From positions 1 through 35,217 of the forward strand of contig JAYMSP010001178.1 in NCBI GenBank assembly GCA_036897095.1: a DNA stretch of 35,217 nucleotides, written 5' to 3'. This document shows positions 15,080 through 26,073 of this stretch, piece by piece. Below the pieces are notes generated by a model. It did not search any database. It saw only the letters and a program-made list of their open reading frames with translations, and had not been told where the DNA came from. Every line of letters starts with the position of its first letter. Positions within the stretch are counted from its first letter, which is position 1. The position numbers were made by a program, and so were the translations under genes. The stretch comes from Plantago elongata (taxonomy: Eukaryota > Streptophyta > Magnoliopsida > Lamiales > Plantaginaceae).

Positions 15080-18000
15080 ATGGCGAGATTAAGGTCGGCA
15101 ATGGATTCTTGCTTCTGGGACTTCAACCTCTCAACTCCGCTAGCTCTCGACGGCATTGCCAGGTCTGTTCCAGGAGACCCCGTACCTCTCGACGGTGCAA
15201 GAGCTAGTAAAATTCTCAGAGCTGAGCAGCTCTCCCTTCTTCGAACTGGATTTCCATTAGGAATTATCCCTTCCTATTCTCCCCCAAATCGCAAGGACTT
15301 GGGCTCCTTCGCCTTGCAGTCCTTTCTCACTCAAGCTTCTTGTGGGATCTGGCAAGTCTTTCTCGCATTTCGTTTACTGTTCATTTTTTGTTGATTAGGT
15401 TAATTGAGTTTCTGTTTTGTTAGTGAGATACTAGTAGCTGTTGATTTTGTTTTTTACATTTTGGGAATGTAGGTGATGTTTGTGACGGTTTTGTTGAGTG
15501 TGCTAATTTTAGGATGTTGTGTGTAGGTGGGCTGGATTAGTTGGCCAAATTCGTCCCGAGAAACTTGTTTCGTCGATTAAGGCTGACATTTCTGCTGCTG
15601 ATGAATGGGATTTTCCGATGATTAAGGAGACGGCCAAGCGGTTTCTGGATAAGTCTCTCTATGCAATTGGTCTATGCTCGACGGTAGATTTGACGCCCTC
15701 AACATCTTTGATTTTTAGAACTACTAAGGATGGTATGGAGAATAGGCGGCGCTCCAAGGCCATGATTTCTCACATGGCAAGTGTCTCAACCTCTTTTATT
15801 AGTTTTGTTATTATGTTTGTGCTTGTTTGAAATCTCTTTGTGTTTTGTGTTTATTAGGGGTGTGCAGGACAGTGGTATGTAGTGGAGTGAACTGCCCAAG
15901 ATAGTTACCAACATGAGCCTTGATGCATGTCTCTGATAGTAATAGATAGTGCTTATTGAGACCATCAACATGTAATGGGAAATTGGTAGATTTCTTACTG
16001 CATGCATCAATGTTTTGTAGCAGTGTTGGTTCATGCCTAAGATAACTGTGTGAGATTGATGGTATATAGTAATCTAGTAGCATTAATGTGTCTAAAACCT
16101 AGATTACTGCTGTTTCCGTTGTTGTGCAAGGCTGCAGCAAATTCTGCCAAAACATTGCTCATAGCAGGATAGAATTTGTTGAAATTCAGTGTTTCTCTCT
16201 GTTTGGTTTCTTGTCAGCGAGGGGTGTTCCTAACTTGTATGGTCACTTGTCAGTGTCAAGTTTGGGGAATCATGTGAGGGACTTGAGTACAGAAACTTGG
16301 TGCCATGGTAAGTTGTTCTGTAGGTGACCTTTTTGTCTCAAGTTTGAGGATGCGCCTGATGTACACACTCACCCCAAACCTCTGCAGATACAGGATTCCC
16401 TTTTTCTTTTCTTTTTTCTTTTAAATTATCTTAAGACTTCAGTTCAGTGTTGAGTGGTGGAATGAACATTAAGTTACGGTTGCATTTAGTGAATAGTGAG
16501 GGAGTACTCGAGTGTTAAGAATGAAGCTTACTCAAGTACAAATGTTGGAGTTTCTTGGCTACTGCTGAATCTAGATTTTGCCAACTTTCCAATTGTTTCT
16601 TGGCTATGTATTTCCGTACATTTTCTGGTCTGACTTCTCACTTTATATATGTTATTTAGTTAATACAAAAGTGAAGCCTTTTCTTTACTCCCTATGTTGA
16701 TATCAGTACTGAATGAAATTCTCGACTGCAGCCTCTTTGACCTGTTAATGCCACAATTAAACTCTCAGTGACAATCCTAAAAATATCTACCTTCTTTTTA
16801 ACCTGCAGCTTCCAGATCATGATATAACTCTAGATGCAGCATTGCCTGAACTTTTCATAGACGGTAAAGGAAATTATTGGGAAGTTCCGTTATCTGTATC
16901 ATTGGACTGTTCATCCCTCGTCTCCGAATCAGGACTACGTTACCGCTTTGGGATACATAAAAACAGCGGCCTTCCACAGGCCCTTACTTCCACTAATGGT
17001 GAAACACCGGTTGCTCTATTGCCTGGTTTATGTGCAAAAGCGGCCATTTCCTTTGAGAGGTCAAAGGACTTGTGGAGAAAAGAGAACGACACATCGGATT
17101 TGAGAAATAGCCAAAGTAAGATTCCGTATGATATTCGCATGTGGGATCCTCACTCTGCTATATCTGGAATCATAGGTAAATTCAAGATTTCATATTACAT
17201 ATGTTTTTCGCTGTATTCTTAACCTTTTATGCTCCTCTCTTACCAGAGAAGTGTTGAGTCCATTTTGAGCATAACCTTTGTAATCTGCTCTTCAAATTAT
17301 ACAGAAGCATTTCTTTAAGTGCACGTTCCACATGAAGAGTCCCTTTCTCGTCTTTCAAATTATTACCTGTTTTAATGAGCCCCTTCACTGTATATTGGGT
17401 CTCCTGTAATTTGAGTAAGACTTCCCCTGAGTTTTAAATGTTTCTCTGGCAGTGTTTATTATGCTTTGACAAGTTATTCTTTCTTTGCATTTAGGGGCTA
17501 CTAGTGAAGCATGGTTCGGCAGCGGGAAAAGCTCTGGGCCAGATGCATCCAGAGCTAATGATAAATTTCGTTTGGGTGCTGATTTATTTGGCTCCACTTG
17601 CTTTACTTACCAACATGGAAAGTTCTGTGATTATTTTGGAGATCTTACCAGAATAGATGCTCGCTTGGATATTAGTTCTGCTTCTGCTTTACTGAAAAAG
17701 GTGTATGACCTTGCCAGGAGTGAACAAAGTAGTCAGTCATGCAATTTACGGGCTTCGCCTAGACTGAATTTAATGTTTCAGCAGCAGGTCAGTAATGTGC
17801 TTTTTTAAGTCTTGATTAACATCATAATTCTTTTGCTTAATCTTTTATCACAAACACTTGCAACTGAACTTAGCTTACTTGTATTGATATTAATCTAGCA
17901 GAATGGTAGTTTCTTTGTGAACCACAGAATTCTAGGACTTGATTGATTCTCATAATTATTATTACCCGTATAAGTACACACACTTTTGCTTGTCTTCCAA

Positions 18001-18427
18001 AATCAAAATATCCAAGGTCTCACATTTTCCATTTTTTCAAGTAACTAGACTTCAGTCAAAATCATGTTAGCTCATGAACTTGAACAAAACCTTATTTCTC
18101 AGTCAAGTAAACGGGTGCAGGCAGTGTGTATTAGATAGTTGTGGATGTGAGTCTGTTTTAAAATTACTCTAAATGTATACCGCTGGAAGTCTCTGAACAA
18201 TTATGGTCTTTATAATCTCTTATAAAATACAGGTATGTGGCCCAATTGTTTTCCGAGTAGACTCGAAGTTTGGGCTCGACTCTTCTGCTAAAAACAGACC
18301 CCAGCTGGAAGATTTGATATACAGCTTGAATTACTCATTGCGGGTACTGGGTTCTGGGAAAGTGGTGGCATGGTATTCTCCCAAGAGAAAACAGGGGATG
18401 GTTGAGCTTCGAACATTTGAATTCTGA
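15080..18427 (+). CDS. TGD4: TGD4-like ER-to-plastid lipid import protein
   Basis: TGD4 is a phosphatidic-acid-binding protein of the chloroplast outer envelope needed to bring ER-made lipid precursors to the TGD1/2/3 importer. Five exons, 15080-15351, 15527-15776, 16809-17175, 17495-17787 and 18233-18427, join in frame to give 458 aa; Arabidopsis TGD4 is about 479. Recognisable parts are the N-terminal 'FWDFNLSTPLALDG..RSVP', 'DKSLYAIG', 'YWEVPLS', 'LLPGLCAKAAIS', 'SGIIG', the 'GDLTRIDARLDI' block and the C-terminal 'VVAWYSPKRKQGMVELR' strand. The C-terminal half is predicted beta-rich, as expected for an outer-envelope protein. Introns 1 and 2 need GC donors (TG|GCAAGT and ATG|GCAAGT) to keep the frame; introns 3 and 4 are GT-AG. 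Confidence 0.92.
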
Positions 18428-18767
18428 TCAACTTAAGCAGCTTCTTTTGTGCCAAGATTGCGGTAAGAAGATTTAAATAGCAGGCTGCGGCTCAGTTTAG
18501 TTCGGTCCTAGATTGCTGAATGACATTGATGACTGCACGAGGATTACATCTGGCTGTTCTGTTTTTTTTTAAACTGCCGATTTCATTAGTATTCTTTTAC
18601 TCTTTCATGCTCAAGCTGATGCAGTGTTTCTACAACTTCCTAGACTGTTTTGTGGCATCTTTAGAGTCTAGAGAAATACTGATGGCACATGATGACCAAA
18701 CTTCAATCTTGTTATAGGAAACTCAAAAGTTACTTGAGCATTCATGTAGTCCATCCTTTTTGATAAT
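18428..18767. other. TGD4 3' flank
   Basis: Probably TGD4 3' UTR and downstream DNA. Short open frames on both strands here show no domain. A poly(T) run lies at about 18542. Confidence 0.5.
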
Positions 18768-18769
18768 GT

Positions 18770-19508
18770 CAAATTCGACTGTAGTATTGATATGTACAAT
18801 ATAGTCTCGCCTCCTAAAGTCGTGATAGTACGCCACGACTTATAATCTCCACGAAGAAGAGCCGTCTCTATGAAGAAAGGCTGCCTCCAAAGAGGGCTGC
18901 CTCCACGATGAAAGGCTGCCTCCACGAAATGCCGGCGTCATCAATTATGTACCAATCACACTAAATTTGTATTGAGCCCGGTGTCACGTTGTGTTCACCA
19001 CGGCCTCATATCTAGGGGCCGGCGTCCCAACTCCTTCACCACGGACCTTCGAACTTGTCGAGTCCACGCGTCTTCAACCTCCGACAACACGTGTCAACAT
19101 CCCGCTAAGCCGAACAAGGTCCGGCGTGTCAGAGCCGAGCTCTGGCGAGATTCGACTATAAATAGAGGATATTTATTCCTCATTAAGGTACGTGACCACT
19201 AACCGAAAATCTACTCTCTAGACTTTGAGTGCCGGGACTACGCTCTCTCAACTCCAAACACGTAAAGTTCATAGCCCGGTTTGTCTTAGGCAAACCGGCC
19301 TAAAAGGGTCTAACCCTTTTCCCGTGTTTCATGTATCTAGTGACAGCCCCATCATCAAGAGAAGGATCCGACCAAGTCAAGCTGAAGGAAGTCCTATTTT
19401 AGTCACTCCTGACGAAGTCCTTTTCCACTCTCCTCCGAGGGCCTACTCTACTCACTCTTGACGAAGTACTTTTCATCTGGACGAACCTTAGATGATTCAG
19501 AGTGAACT
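18770..19508 (+). mobile_element. LTR-like retrotransposon fragment
   Basis: The block is more GC-rich than its surroundings and has the layout of a plant LTR. It has a U3-like part with short repeats (ggctgcctcca at 18879, 18895 and 18914), a perfect TATA box (TATAAATA at 19157), and about 30-60 bases later an R/U5-like part with 'ctctctagactttgagtgccggga'-type wording, common in Ty3-class LTRs. No gag, pol, primer-binding site or second LTR is visible, so it is a solo LTR or a fragment. The exact TG and CA ends and a target duplication could not be fixed, so limits are approximate. Confidence 0.45.
19157..19164 (+). promoter_or_regulatory. TATA box in LTR-like block
   Basis: TATAAATA in a GC-richer setting, followed by a transcript-leader-like sequence. 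It fits the U3/R border of an LTR promoter. Confidence 0.5.
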
Positions 19509-20300
19509 TGTAATGACCACAAAAATTTGGTACGTGTTAGAAACTAATTCAAAATTAATTCTATTATTTCAAAATTAAAATGTGAATATTGATTTTAAAT
19601 CATTAAACATCGTGTAAAAACGTTAGAAAAATATTAACAAATAATAAAATAATAATAAATAATAAAATAAAAATATTTACTTTATTTTTTGTACGGCTTA
19701 AGTTCGACTTGAAGATCGCTCGAGAATCGATTTCGCAATTTTTCAGAATTTATTTACGAGACATTCGGGATCCAGAAAATGCCAGGTGTATATAATGATA
19801 AAAGGACAGTAATACCCTTAATTTCCTTCTTCATCCCCAATTCATTCCTCCTTCTCCTTCACAAAATCGATCAGCCCTCCATGGTAAATCCCGTCCCCCA
19901 AACCAAGCCGCCCAAATCGATCGGCCTTTTCCCCTTCCTCACTCCGGTTCGCTCACTCCGAGCCGCCACTACGGGCCGGGCGGCATGTGTGCCGCGTGGT
20001 GGACATGCTTCGTGCCACCACGCCTGCTCCGACTCCAAGTTCAACTATAATTGGATCAGTTTCCCTGCCATCGCTCACACTCCGCAAACTAGCAAGAAAC
20101 GCGTGGTATTAGCTCCGAAAAACTCCCCCTCTCGTCCCCACTCTCGGCCGTGTCCCCGCGCTCCTCCGTGCGCGCCTCCCTGTACGCCATCGTTCATCAG
20201 TCCCGCCTTCCCCACCGAAATTCGTACCCAAGCGGATTCAAGGTTCATTTTGTTCGACCCATCCTCCGGTAAGTGTCTTCTTCTTCTCGTTTGATTCGAC
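19509..20300 (+). mobile_element. GC-rich retroelement-like block with open frame
   Basis: It starts with TGTAATGACC, a common opening of Ty3/chromovirus-type LTRs. An AT-rich part, then a C-rich part, follow. A 171-codon open frame (19779-20294) is Pro/Ser-rich with no recognisable domain, and a good splice donor (CCG|GTAAGTG at 20268/20269) sits near its end. Two neighbouring perfect hairpins lie at 19980-19995 and 19995-20022. I see no gag or pol. It could be an LTR/leader remnant or the first exon of an unknown transcript, and I cannot decide between them. Confidence 0.3.
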
Positions 20301-22372
20301 TTTTAATTGATTTTTGGAGTGGGTAGATTAATACGCGGCGAATCGTTGTTGGTTGAGGTGGCTACGGGAAATCTCTGTTAGTTAATTGGGTACTGTGGTT
20401 TTTTCGGTTAATGGCATACAGGTTTATTGTTGAACACTATCAATACCCGGTGATTCGGTTTGTTATTACTGATTATGTAGTCGAAGGAAGAGGTATGGTT
20501 GTTTGATGTCTGGTTAGGATGGACGTAGTGGATTGCCGAGGTTGGAATGGCATTAGGCTAGTCGTAGCAAATTGCCGAGATTGGAATGGCTTTGATAATC
20601 TGTGAAATGCTGTAGGTTGCTGAATTAATTATTGGAAGCATTGGGACTGGATATACTGCATGGGATAGGTAGAGCAGGACGTGGATATCTTGTCGAACTG
20701 TAGATACCCTGCAGTTAACAGTAGGGTACTAGGGGAAATGGGATACAAAATGAATAATGGGAAAACTGCAGTCGTATAGGGTGTTAAGAACCATGGGGAG
20801 GTCTCGTTACGATAAGCATTGTAATGGTTAGTAATAAGAAGAAAACGAATGGTAGGTCACTAGGCACCGCGAACTGATGAATTTTTAAAGTAACGTTAGT
20901 GAACCATAGGAGTTGTTGAGTGACGAGGGGTTAATGGGCTAGAGTTCATAAGTAAACGACATTAAACACTTTTAAAATAAAAGGGCTTAGTACGTTGCTA
21001 TTAATTTGGATGGAAGATACGTAGTAAGAAATCGTGGTTAGTAGACTAAGCGTGGGTGCTATTAACTTGGAAATAAGTGTCATAAGCTGCAACTAACGAA
21101 AGAATGATGCAGGATGCGAAACAAGTGCTTCCCTGCCTGATCCCAACTAGTAAAATAAACAGGAGGGAATAAGTTGCGAGCATTAGAAATCTAGACACCT
21201 AGAACCAAATAGCCACTACACTAGCTAAACTAGTAGAATTATAAACCGGTAATGATATATAGGAATTAATTGCACGAAGGTGATCGGCAGGGGAAGAGAG
21301 GAATTGATATAGGAAATGCGGATAACGTAGTAAGCTAGTAGGCTATTAAACCCGGATACGATCTAAATTTAGGAACTGCATATAGTTAAGGAAATGGGAA
21401 AAGTAAGGTTAACAAGAATAAGGTAAAATGAGAATGGCGGGGTATAATAAGACGTAGGCGATAATAAGTAGCTTGTATATATAACGTTAGTATATTTATC
21501 TTATGAATTAAAAGAAAACCGGATCATAAGGGAGCTTCTTAGACAAGCAAAAACATATGGGATAAAGAAATTGCGTAAAAATTGCGTAAAAACATTTGAT
21601 ATGCTCTTCAGTTTTCACCATTCTCAATGCCACGTGATTTAGCTAATTGGCATTCTTCAAGTGATTAGTACGGTAAAATTTTTAGATCTTATGCAGTGAA
21701 GTCTTCACATATAGCACCACTTTCCAAACACTTGCATTTCTTGACGTAACAGAATTATAAAGAAATCAATTCACATATAGCATCAGGAAATCATGTTTCA
21801 ACTTTTTTGTTTGGCATTACAAAGAATGTAATATTAGCCTGGAGCTATATATATATGTTGCAAGAATTTGGTGTTCGCAAGCACTTTACTAGCCAAAACT
21901 TTTTGTTCATGTGCAGGATTCTGATAGACATACAAACAAAATTCTATTACTGCGTAATTACTGTAAAGACTGTTGATAGTTATCTGTACATATTATTCAT
22001 TGAGTAGAACTGAATTTTTCTACAATATGTCATACTTAATTTTCTCTCTTTCATTTTGTTTGCTTCAGAATCGTAGATGTTGGATTACCAGAAAGACATA
22101 GCTTTGGAAATGGGAAGCGATGGAGCCTAACCTTCGAAGTTAGTCTTTAATAAAAGCTGAAAACATTTCATGAACTCTTTGTATTGAAGATAATTTTCAG
22201 AAAATTGCTTACTAGCTTATGAACTAGGACTGGCTATTTATAGACAAACAATTACTAATAGGTAGAGTGAATTACATGGATTTTAAGGATGTAAAGTAGT
22301 AGTTGTACTATAAGAAACAAAAGGCCTCAAAGTAGGTTAGGCATGGCTAATCAGCCGCATTGTATTCTGATT
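20301..22372. other. Non-coding region, possible intron of an unknown transcript
   Basis: No coding frame is supported. A short diverged direct repeat ('attgccgagrttggaatggc') occurs near 20533 and 20572. A plausible acceptor (tgcttcag, exon from 22069) and an AATAAA signal at 22149 could pair with the donor at 20268, but the joined frame stops three codons into the second exon. Confidence 0.35.
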
Positions 22373-23186
22373 AGTACTATCATTTAAATCCAATTGGATT
22401 TGATCTCACCCTTTCATTTTTTATCAATGCGATGCCTTGTCGCAAAATCACGTCGCATAATATTTAAAAACATTATAATAACAAATTACACAACGCTCCA
22501 TATCTTTTACTCTTGATGATATATATATCCAAAAATAATCTAAAATCAACCTTACATTTTTCAAAATTTACAAAAATACCCATCAGCTTTTATAAAAAAA
22601 TTTAAACAAGAGGACCTATCAACTCCAACAACACATCACTGGAATTCAGCTCAACTCCGATGAAACATCACCGGAGCTCTGCTGATGCGGGTCTAGCTCG
22701 AAAGAGCTTCCATGGTGGAAGCTCTTTCAAGCTTTCCAAATCTGGAAGTTCTTTCGAGCTGCCATGGAATCTCGACGGAGCTTCCATGGTTGCTCTGTCG
22801 AGCTTCTAGATCTGGAAGATGGAAGCTTGACAGAGCTTGCAACCATGGAAGCTCAAGCATGAGCTTCCATGGAAGCTTTTCCTCTTAAAAAAATAAATAA
22901 ATTAGGTAACTGAAGATGTTACCGGATCTCCGACGACTGAAGCGGTGGCGATGATGTAATTGAAGAATTGGGGGAGAATATGGTGGTTGTGAAATTTGAA
23001 GGAGATAGAGTAATAGCTGGTTTAAGATGAAAATTGATTATTTGTCAGGAGTGTGTTTGCAAATTTATGTTATTGTATTTTTTAAATTATTTAAATTGTT
23101 ATCAGATTTATTTTAATCTTTAAATAATGACATGTGTTTAATTTTTAATGATATATTAATAATAGTATTGTGCGACGCAGTACTAT
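22373..23186. mobile_element. Foldback-rich element, possibly a non-autonomous DNA transposon
   Basis: The octamer AGTACTAT lies at both ends (22373-22380 and 23179-23186), as a target duplication would. Inside, cacgtcgcataatatt near 22450 and the reverse complement of the right end (gcgtcgcacaatact) form a weak inverted pair. The middle (22695-22877) holds several long hairpins built from an agcttccatgg theme. No transposase is present. The ends and the superfamily are uncertain because the octamers and the inverted pair do not coincide on the left. Confidence 0.4.
22695..22877. repeat. Cluster of long inverted repeats (hairpins)
   Basis: Hairpin 1 (22695-22733) pairs 18 of 19 bases with almost no loop. 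Hairpin 2 (22778-22854) pairs about 28 of 29 bases with a four-base bulge and a loop of roughly 15. A perfect 16-bp palindrome, agcttccatggaagct, lies at 22862-22877. All are variants of one gagcttccatgg theme. A transcript through this would be strongly double-stranded. Confidence 0.85.
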
Positions 23187-23190
23187 GTTT

Positions 23191-23303
23191 AGCCAAGTCA
23201 AATTAGGTCTGAGGTAGCAGTCAAACTACATCATAGTTAGCCGTTCAGCCTAAGTCCAATTAGGTTTGAGGTAGCAGCCAAAGTATATCATAGTTAGCCG
23301 TTC
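23191..23303. repeat. Diverged 57-bp tandem repeat
   Basis: Two head-to-tail copies, 23191-23246 and 23247-23303, share 'aattaggt.tgaggtagcag' and 'atcatagttagccgttc'. About seven positions differ. It lies just outside the foldback-rich element. Confidence 0.9.
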
Positions 23304-24179
23304 CAGTGCTGCCATAGGCCAACCTTTGGCTCAATGTTGCGGTTGTATCAGAAAGGATCCAATTTGTATTTCCAATGGCTTTTCTTCTTCTCCATATCTC
23401 TGATTCTGTATCAATGCATCTTCTTTAACATTTTTCGGCCACATTTCTTTCTACGACACATTTAACTTTTCGAACACTTCTCTTTTTATTGATGTCAATT
23501 CTAATGATCTTATCTATGTTTCAATTTCAAGAATTCGTAAAGCACTGTAGTGTTTATATTTTCTACCCTCATTTGTGTTCAAGTTCTAAACTGACCTTCT
23601 GTTTATGGTGCCGCTGCAACCAATTCGATGAAGTATAATTCCATCTATCCTGTATGTCGTTCCGGATTTGCTACTTTTGTGCCTCCTTCTAATACTCCTT
23701 GTGCTAATTAAAAGGTGACATATGTCCTTGGAAAAAATAACCCTTCTCTCTCGATGCTCTTTTCTTCAATTAGTTATTAATTACTCAATTCAATCCTAAG
23801 TAATTAATATCTACTCCCTTAATTCCCCCTAACTAATCACTCATTAAATTTGAAGGGCTCTTCCACTCTTTATTAATTCATTCTTATGCCAGTGTATAGT
23901 TTATGATAGTTTAATAAATTATTTTTTATATTTTAAAAAAGAAAAACATTGGTACTAGCATATTAAACTTGAAATTATTATTGTTCAATTGTGCATATAC
24001 GTAATTTATGTCTATTATAATTATTAATTTATCGACTATACAATATTATAAAATTAATAAAATATTTCTATCGCAACATTATTATTGTAAAATGGTTCTT
24101 TTAATAACTATTTAGGAGTAATTAAGATTTAAGAGAAAATAGATTGATTTATCTAGGAGTAATTATAATTATTAAACAC
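23304..24179. other. Intergenic DNA, nothing recognised
   Basis: No open frame of note, RNA gene or clear repeat is seen. The second half is strongly AT-rich. Confidence 0.5.
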
Positions 24180-24181
24180 TA

Positions 24182-24432
24182 CTCCCTCCACCCCAAATTA
24201 AATATTTCATTTTAACTTTCCATAGTCAACGTTTTCAAACTTTGAGCTTCATTTATTCATATATGATATTTCATAATTTTCTAAAGAAAATATTGCGTTT
24301 AACATGTGATATATAATAATATAAATTTCTAATTTTCTTTTACCTACTTTATCTATGAGTTATTTGCATACGAAATTTGAAAACGTTGATCATGAAAAGT
24401 TAAAATAGAACATTCAATTTGGGACAGGGTAA
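24182..24432. mobile_element. Stowaway-like MITE
   Basis: Terminal inverted repeats of about 60 bases are visible. The left end reads ctccctccaccccaaattaa, and the reverse-complemented right end reads ttaccctgtcccaaattgaa; both continue into 'ttttaactttnca...tcaacgttttcaaa'. A TA dinucleotide flanks each side (24180-24181 and 24433-24434), as expected for Stowaway. It is about 250 bases long with no coding capacity. A further 'ctccgtcccgtcc' piece just to the right (about 24447) may be a truncated second copy. Confidence 0.75.
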
Positions 24433-24479
24433 TATTTAGTATTTCTCCGTCCCGTCCTAAACTTCCCAATTACTATTTA

Positions 24480-26073
24480 TGTTGTCAAGAAGATTAAAAG
24501 ACTCAGATTCTCATTGACAGGGTTAAAGGTAAGAATACAAGTAGAACACAAGGAAAGAATTGTTGACAAACACAAAATGAATATTTTTGGGGGTTCTAAG
24601 TGACCCCATATTTGTGCTTTCTGTTGTTTCGTTTACCAAAGATGACGGCTTACTTTTCCTCCTTTCTATTTGTCTCTAGTAGAAAGTACTAAACACCATG
24701 TAAGCACATAAGCTATTGCCTAGTAGGTGACCCAAACTACAAAGTTCCTCATCCATTCAGTCTAGCTAATCTACTCCTTGTTGATTTGGTTTCAACTCAT
24801 GTGGTAATTACACTAATGCTAGGGGTAACTAGGTGTACATACTTTTGGGTCGAGTTAAGGTGAGTTCGGGCAGTCGTCCACCCCCTATAGTTTAAAATTC
24901 GTATATTTTTCCCTCGCGCAAACTTGTAAAAGCTCGTGCAACCTTCATATAAATGGACATTGTTCCAGTTTTTACAAAAGGATGTGATTACAGGATAAGG
25001 ATGTCCAGATCAGACCATCATCCTTGAGCTAGCTGTGAACAGGAGTCTTAAATGTTAACATGTGTTGCATGTAGGTAGCTTTGGTTAACTAATTAAGGTA
25101 AGTCCTGAAAGAACCTTTGACCTCATACAATCCTAACCACCAACTAAACTATATACATCATGACTAGTCAAAACTCAGGTGTAATCTGATCTCCTACCCA
25201 ATTCAGTCTCACTCTTTAACAATAGCTTGCTACTTTTCAACTAAAACATATCTGTTCAACCTCAACCTGTTAATCAAATCTAAAATATAGAGTGGGCAAA
25301 TTGATTAAGCAAGTAATTAACTATAACATCCCACTTACTAGCACATACTTAATCCCATTATCCCATTATATATGTTGAAAATACTATAGCGATAAATTCT
25401 ATTTTTTTATTATTGTACATTAAACTCACTGAAGAACTGTTTCAGATAGAATGCTAGTTGAATTGTATTGTGTTTTTCATCTACAAATAATTCAATTTCA
25501 GTTGAAGCAATTCAGCTAGAATTCTATCTCAAACCTTAATTACTTTGTTGATGGCAAAAGTGTCAATTTATTCTTTAAGTTTGATAGTTTGTGCGAATTT
25601 CTCTTTGGAAATCAACTTCTGAAGTTTACATGAACCTAGTGGCACTTTGCATAGATTGTCAAAAATTTAAGGATTCAACATTATCCTTTATAAAAGAAAA
25701 ATTATAGAATTGTACTAAAACTGAGAAGAAATTATTGAGATATAGAGATCGATATCATGTTTATTGATTTTGTTAATATTTTTTTAATATAAACACGATT
25801 AATCTCGATTTGATATCATACCATTTCCCTCGATCAGAGGAGTATAGAAGAAGGCTCAGTCACACCAAAGTTTACAGTAGTACTATACGTTGATCACATT
25901 CGCACTCCACAATACAGATGTCATGAAAATGCACTTTACAGATGGAATTACTCATCTAACCTCCAAAGGTAAGAGCAAAACAGGGAGTTTCTATAGTAGA
26001 ATGGGAAAACTAAAGCACCTAAAAGGACCAATATACCCCTGCAGCATGTAGTAAACTTGACATACAAGATTAA
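24480..26073. other. Intergenic DNA downstream of the ATL gene
   Basis: No gene is recognised in this AT-rich stretch. The last few hundred bases are likely ATL 3' UTR, because that gene reads leftwards. Confidence 0.5.
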
